The translations under genes were made by a program, and so were the position numbers. Below, piece after piece: positions 59,808 through 64,000 of a stretch of 64,000 nt of DNA; the first letter of the stretch is position 1, and each line of letters begins with the position of its first letter. The stretch covers positions 1 to 64,000 of the forward strand of contig PDLQ01000009.1 of the NCBI GenBank assembly GCA_002591745.1. The letters are read 5' to 3'. Under the pieces are notes generated by a model. That model did not search any database. It had not been told where the DNA came from and worked only from the letters and a program-made list of their open reading frames with translations. Origin of the DNA: Lewinellaceae bacterium SD302 (lineage in GTDB: Bacteria > Bacteroidota > Bacteroidia > Chitinophagales > Saprospiraceae).

Positions 59808-60677
59808 TTAAAAACTAACTTTCTGCCGCACCTCTTCGTAATAGGTGACTAATCCATAGCCTCCTTCAACATTACCAGGGCTGGTTAGGTCTACCAATGG
59901 AAGTTCGTTAGACCCCGGGAGCGGCCCTCGGATAGTGTTAGTGTATTCCTGGTAAGCACGCGTGATGTCGTTGAGGCGGTAAGCAACGAATTCCAGGGCG
60001 GAGAGCTCTACGACCGTAAATTCCGGGACTAAGGGGGGTACCAATTCAATAGTTTTTCCAAGAGTAAATTCAGTAGATAGGTCACCTCCTCGCTGAAAGG
60101 GGTTTCTAAGACCGAAACCGATGAATAAGCTATCAAGTGGTTCAGCAAGAGTAATAATACTGTCTTCAGTGTCATAAGGGTAAAAACCCAGTAGATAATC
60201 TTCCGTCAATAGCCAGGATTCGGCGGTGAAGGTGATTTCTTCTTCATTTTGGCTCACCGTATTAACGAGTTGAGTGGATGGAACTGTTGGCGATGGAAAT
60301 GTAAGGGTGGCGCTGGCGGGTGGAAAATCCGGGTGGGTGACGCGGACTTCGTACTCGACTTCGGGGAGGAGTACAGAAGCAGTTGTGCTAACATAACGGC
60401 CTTTATCGAAACGCAGGCTATCGACTTGTTCGCCGTTGCCGTAAAGCAACACTTCGGCGTTAGGTAAATAAGTCAGTTCCCCGGCTTCTGCTGTGCGTAG
60501 GCTATTACCTACGAATAGTTCGTAAGGGCGGTCCAACGACCAGAATCCGTAAAGCGTCATTCCCGCGTCGTACGGAAATTCTAGGTCTATTTCCTGGGTG
60601 GGCGGCAGGCAGGCCGTCGTACACAATAGCAGGAAGAAAGTGATTGAGCGAAGCATATTACTTTGTTTTTTGAGCAT
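59808..60677 (-). CDS. DUF4249 family lipoprotein
   Basis: From ATG 60677, which overlaps the TonB-receptor stop as TGATG, the protein has 289 residues. Its N-terminus MLRSITFFLLLCTTACLPP carries a lipobox-like TTAC, so it is probably a lipoprotein. The beta-rich body has the DUF4249 pattern (YELFVGNSLRTAEAGELTYL, PNAEVLLYGNGE, YEVRVTHPDFPPASATLTFP). In Bacteroidota this family is regularly encoded just after a TonB-dependent receptor, as here, and is thought to be its outer-membrane partner. The substrate is unknown. The gap 59565-59807 holds only a weak palindrome. Confidence 0.88.
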   Translation of the reverse strand: MLKKQSNMLRSITFFLLLCTTACLPPTQEIDLEFPYDAGMTLYGFWSLDRPYELFVGNSLRTAEAGELTYLPNAEVLLYGNGEQVDSLRFDKGRYVSTTASVLLPEVEYEVRVTHPDFPPASATLTFPSPTVPSTQLVNTVSQNEEEITFTAESWLLTEDYLLGFYPYDTEDSIITLAEPLDSLFIGFGLRNPFQRGGDLSTEFTLGKTIELVPPLVPEFTVVELSALEFVAYRLNDITRAYQEYTNTIRGPLPGSNELPLVDLTSPGNVEGGYGLVTYYEEVRQKVSF

Positions 60678-63043
60678 CAACGTTTGGCAAACTCTTTACG
60701 AAACGATACGTACGGATAGATGCCAAAGACCCCCTCTACCTGTGCCTGTCTTGCCGGCTGAGCGATTGGAAATTTACCTTCCCTATCAAGCCCGCGAACT
60801 CGCTGAAATTGGAAATAGGAGGCATTGGCTTGGTTCAACAAATTGTAGACTCCGAAGCTGACGGTATTGCGGTGGCCGTTACGCCCGATCCAGTTACGGT
60901 CGACTCCCAGGTCGAGACGATGTACGGCGGGAAAGCGGGCGTTATTGATACCATCGTAAATGGGTATTATTACTTCCCCGCTAGGGTCGGGAATTTGAGC
61001 GACCGGAGCGGTATAGGCAATACCGGACTGATAAATGAACTGGGTATTGATTCGCCAGCCGTCATTACGCAGTGATTTACTGAGCCAAAAATTTACGGAA
61101 TGGCGACGATCGAAGCGGGGAGAGAACGGGCGGCCACCATTGATTCGTTCAAAAGTGTGTCGACTACGAGCAATGGTGTAATTTAGACCTATTTCCAAAG
61201 TCGATCGGCGGTAGGTCAGTGATGTCTCCAGTCCGTAGTTCGTACCGCGCCCGCCGGCAACGCAGCAATCCGTCACGTTGGGTGTATCGTCGTCCAGAAG
61301 CTGGATAAAGTCTTCAGAGGTCGTGCGTACCAAGTCGTAGGCCTCCCGGTAGTAGGCGGCCTGACTCACTTCAATAAAACTACCCAAGGAATAATTGACA
61401 CTCAGTTCAGCTTTATTAGCAGCCGACGCTGGCGCGACCTCAGAGGCCAACAGCCAGGTATTGAGTTGCCAGGCACCTCCGAATGACGGTAGGGCGTGCT
61501 CGAATTGAGCAATTCGTTCGACCGTCAGCTTGGTCGTCAGCTCATTGGTCATTTTATTTTCCAAGCTGAGATAACCGGTCGGCAGGTAGGCCGCGTAGCC
61601 ATCCGACCAGTAGTTGTTGAGTTGGCCACCAAGGCTTAAACGGGTCCTATTGCCTAGTTTTCGATCCCAGCTCACGAATAGGTTTAATCTTTGACTACGG
61701 CGAATGTCGGAAAGAACAGGAAAGGGGGTCTCGGCGTCCTCCACGGTTGCGGGAGTGCTGGTCAGTTGCTTGGCGTTTAGACCAAAGACGAGCCGTCCCC
61801 CAGTGGAGATACGTTCCGACCAGAGTCGGATTCCAAAGTCATTAATACCTCCGGAAACATTAAAATTGGCGGTTGGGAAGAAAAAAGTGAATTCGTCACG
61901 CTCTTCGGAAAATTCATTCCAGAAATAATTAAATCGAGCACCGTGCAGCAAGGTGTTAAGTGACCAGCTATTCTTTAGCGGGTGAACGTAATTCAGGGAG
62001 TGGCCCTGGTTGTTCCAACCGACGGTAAAGCGCTCACGGAACTGAGTCGTGCCCCAATCAGCAGCGGCAATTCCTTCCTGTGCGCTAACTAGTGCGTCAT
62101 GAGTCCAAAAGGCTCTTGCGATGATTTCCGCACCAGAGGGCAATTGATGGCGTAGAGATAGATTAACATCAGCTAGTTCCGGCAGGATACCATTTTTTAA
62201 ATTGTTTTTACTAAACAGACTGATTAGGCTTAAGGGCGCCGCCCGTAATCCAATGGCAACCGCCGTGCGCTCGCTTTTCCTCCACGGACCATTCATGTAA
62301 AAGCCGGTGTTGATGGGGCCGATGCTCAATTTTTTATCCCTTTCCGTAAAGCTGGGCAATTTCGTCGTCGCATCCAGCAAGGCACTGATGCCACTGCCTT
62401 TTTCCAAAGGGGCGGCAATTTTATGTACAGTGAAGCTTTTGAGTACATCGGCGTTGAATACGGAGAATAGCGGACCGACGTGGGTTTCATTATAAATGGG
62501 TACGCCGTCTAACAGCGTCAGGTTTTCTCCAGGTAAGCCTCCTCTAATGTGAAGACGGCTGTTGGCTTCTCCCCCGCTTTCTACGCCTGCGATGCGTAAT
62601 GCAGCCCGCAAAGGATCTGCTTCTCCAAAAAGTGCCGGAACTGATTTTATGTCACTTTCATCTAATGTGGCAATCGAACCACTCGTGCGACGCCGTTTGG
62701 CCGTCACCGAAATAGTGGAAATGGCGTTGTTGGATGGAGCTAGATTAACCTCCCCATTTAACGGCAAGTCCTGTGCGAAGATAGTATCCTCTACGTAGGC
62801 TACATGGCTAGTGATCCAATACCGTGATGTGTTTTCGGCCAGTTTAATTACACCTTGCTCATTGCTGAGGGAGACGATATTATTTTTCGCATCAAAAACA
62901 TATACGTCAATTACTGGCAACAGCGTAACACTGTCCAATAGCTTCAATGTAATACTATCTGATTTTTGAGTTTGTAAGCTATTACAAACCAACAGAACTA
63001 AAACTAAAAAACAGAACTTCTTAAGAAAAGAATTCCTCTTCAT
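60677..63043 (-). CDS. TonB-dependent outer-membrane receptor with carboxypeptidase-regulatory N-terminal domain
   Basis: From ATG 63043 (signal MKRNSFLKKFCFLVLVLLVC) the protein has 788 residues. A CarboxypepD_reg-like domain (ITLKLLDSVTLLPVIDVYVF) is followed by a plug (ISVTAKRRRTSGSIA, ALRIAGVESGGEANSRLHIR, LTLLDGVPIYNETHVGPLFS) and a 22-strand-type barrel ending VFGIYPYVSFRKEFAKR. It is translationally coupled to the DUF4249 gene (TGATG). The pair may import an unidentified nutrient or peptide. An upstream ATG at 63109 would start within the hairpin at 63060-63116 and is less likely. Confidence 0.92.
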   Translation of the reverse strand: MKRNSFLKKFCFLVLVLLVCNSLQTQKSDSITLKLLDSVTLLPVIDVYVFDAKNNIVSLSNEQGVIKLAENTSRYWITSHVAYVEDTIFAQDLPLNGEVNLAPSNNAISTISVTAKRRRTSGSIATLDESDIKSVPALFGEADPLRAALRIAGVESGGEANSRLHIRGGLPGENLTLLDGVPIYNETHVGPLFSVFNADVLKSFTVHKIAAPLEKGSGISALLDATTKLPSFTERDKKLSIGPINTGFYMNGPWRKSERTAVAIGLRAAPLSLISLFSKNNLKNGILPELADVNLSLRHQLPSGAEIIARAFWTHDALVSAQEGIAAADWGTTQFRERFTVGWNNQGHSLNYVHPLKNSWSLNTLLHGARFNYFWNEFSEERDEFTFFFPTANFNVSGGINDFGIRLWSERISTGGRLVFGLNAKQLTSTPATVEDAETPFPVLSDIRRSQRLNLFVSWDRKLGNRTRLSLGGQLNNYWSDGYAAYLPTGYLSLENKMTNELTTKLTVERIAQFEHALPSFGGAWQLNTWLLASEVAPASAANKAELSVNYSLGSFIEVSQAAYYREAYDLVRTTSEDFIQLLDDDTPNVTDCCVAGGRGTNYGLETSLTYRRSTLEIGLNYTIARSRHTFERINGGRPFSPRFDRRHSVNFWLSKSLRNDGWRINTQFIYQSGIAYTAPVAQIPDPSGEVIIPIYDGINNARFPAVHRLDLGVDRNWIGRNGHRNTVSFGVYNLLNQANASYFQFQRVRGLDREGKFPIAQPARQAQVEGVFGIYPYVSFRKEFAKR

Positions 63044-63059
63044 CCAATAAATATTAAAC

Positions 63060-63116
63060 GGATTCTTTGCACAAGAAAGAAATTGACTTCCTATTATTTC
63101 TTCACGCAAAGAATCC
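63060..63116 (-). terminator. Hairpin between the partial gene and the TonB receptor gene
   Basis: GGATTCTTTGC and GCAAAGAATCC form an 11-bp stem, with AAGAAA/TTTCTT inside, and the minus strand continues into TTTAATATTT. It lies 18 bp past the stop at 63134 and ends 17 bp before the receptor start. Confidence 0.55.
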
Positions 63117-63133
63117 GAAACTATTAAAAAGAT

Positions 63134-64000
63134 TTAAAAATCGTTATAGCCCAAACTCGAACAAGTATATGGACAACAGGCAAATACAAACATGCCGGAA
63201 AATTCGTCACTTCTCACTCCGCTAGTAATATATTCAGCGTCATAATCATAAATAGCATCAAGTGCACCAGATTGATAAAAACTCATGTAGAAGTAAGTAG
63301 TATTATATGGATTTGTAGTACTAGTTATAGTTCTAACATTATTACTACTCCAGCCAGTACCTCCAGTTGCATTTGCAATCTGTGATTGAATCCCCCAGCC
63401 AAAAGTAAAAGTCATATCGGTTTTCGCTCTGGTGCCTTGCCTCCAATTATTTCCAATACTTGCACGGGCCCATGATCTTTGTTCGCAGTGAGCACGATAC
63501 CAGTATTGATAATTTGTGGGTTGGCCAGTAACTTGATCAAAAAGTAATTTCACACCAACTCTAACACCACCAAGAGTTGTAACCTTATGGTCACTGATCT
63601 CCACGCTTTCGGCAAACCTTTGAATAGCATTTGGCTGACCCGAAGGACGCGAGCAAATAGATCGACCGGATCCTAGCTGCAGACTATTATAATTAATGAC
63701 AATTACGCCAGCTTCTTCGTCAGTTTCAATTGGAAGATTTAAATAGTCGACCTGAATACTTGACAAATAATGTATTTCACGGTCGGGTCTGTATACTATC
63801 TTATCATTTCCAATTACTACCGTCCCTCGCTCATTTAAGAGGGCTCTTTGAGTTCTATCAGCCAACTTAAAAAATGGAAGTTCGTTATCAAGATATAACC
63901 ATTCACTATTCTCCGTAACAATAACCCGAAGCGCTTCGTAGTTTATGCTTCCATCATGATATGGAACAAGTAATTCATTCAGTGAGCGTCTCAGGGAAAC
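63134..64000 (-). CDS. Hypothetical protein, N-terminus beyond window
   Basis: The frame is open from the right edge to the stop at 63134, at least 288 residues. The first TTG inside (63865) is not the true start, since in-frame sequence such as SLRRSLNELLVPYHDG and VIVTENSEWLYLDNELPFF lies upstream. The C-terminal half is rich in Tyr, Trp, Ser and Thr (YQYWYRAHCEQRSWARASIG, FTFGWGIQSQIANATGG) and ends with a Cys pair and CPYTC. The composition suggests an exported beta-rich protein. I do not recognise a family. Confidence 0.65.
   Translation of the reverse strand, partial: VSLRRSLNELLVPYHDGSINYEALRVIVTENSEWLYLDNELPFFKLADRTQRALLNERGTVVIGNDKIVYRPDREIHYLSSIQVDYLNLPIETDEEAGVIVINYNSLQLGSGRSICSRPSGQPNAIQRFAESVEISDHKVTTLGGVRVGVKLLFDQVTGQPTNYQYWYRAHCEQRSWARASIGNNWRQGTRAKTDMTFTFGWGIQSQIANATGGTGWSSNNVRTITSTTNPYNTTYFYMSFYQSGALDAIYDYDAEYITSGVRSDEFSGMFVFACCPYTCSSLGYNDF

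Overview
The window looks like chromosome from a free-living, gliding or surface-associated member of the Bacteroidota, most likely near Saprospiria/Lewinellaceae (inference). The basis is type IX secretion (T9SS) genes and cargo with C-terminal sorting domains, a gliding-associated C-terminal domain, LytTR/His_kinase signalling, Bacteroidota promoters (-33 TTG / -7 TAnnTTTG), a DUF4249/TonB-receptor pair, and families such as DUF4112, DUF6090 and GxxExxY. No phage structural genes, plasmid genes, rRNA or CRISPR array were seen.

Layout. 1-13.2 kb (minus): a secreted metzincin peptidase cut by the left edge, then an operon of a PorP/SprF outer-membrane protein, a PorE-like TPR/PD40/OmpA protein and a 1981-residue PKD-type adhesin. 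13.8-18 kb: a beta-helix surface protein, then a compact minus-strand operon of LytTR regulator, 70-residue double-glycine-leader peptide and soluble TPR histidine kinase, which I regard as the most interesting candidate system. 18-18.6 kb is a non-coding element with hairpin-bearing inverted ends. 18.6-36.9 kb is mixed: two VPS10/BNR proteins, a Gly-rich small protein behind a (GT)14 tract, an amidase, CcmB, GltX, a polysaccharide deacetylase, DUF4112, an XRE regulator divergent from an ECF sigma factor, a PhoD phosphatase and a subtilisin-SPOR fusion. 37-47.6 kb is a secretome cluster of two M4 metallopeptidases and a CUB/PKD repeat protein. 47.8-64 kb holds mainly housekeeping genes (ilvE, ettA, pyrC, an FAD oxidoreductase, a methyltransferase), then a TonB receptor/DUF4249 pair and a partial secreted protein.

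Mobile and repeat features. A tRNA-Arg(TCT) is followed by the N-terminal stump of a tyrosine integrase and an FG-GAP gene. About 2 kb away lies a degraded copy of the tRNA 3' end plus its terminator, as expected for an old integrative element. Other elements are a 155-bp MITE with a 38-bp deletion copy (both with TAA duplications), two 145-bp palindromic direct repeats around a frameshifted GxxExxY gene, and a 143-bp hairpin.

Across the window a 9-mer, GCTACTTTG, with a partly conserved extension occurs 13 times on both strands. About 0.5 would be expected at equal base frequencies. It lies in intergenic DNA and, in different reading frames, inside genes, so it looks like a genome-wide DNA signal or a dispersed repeat.
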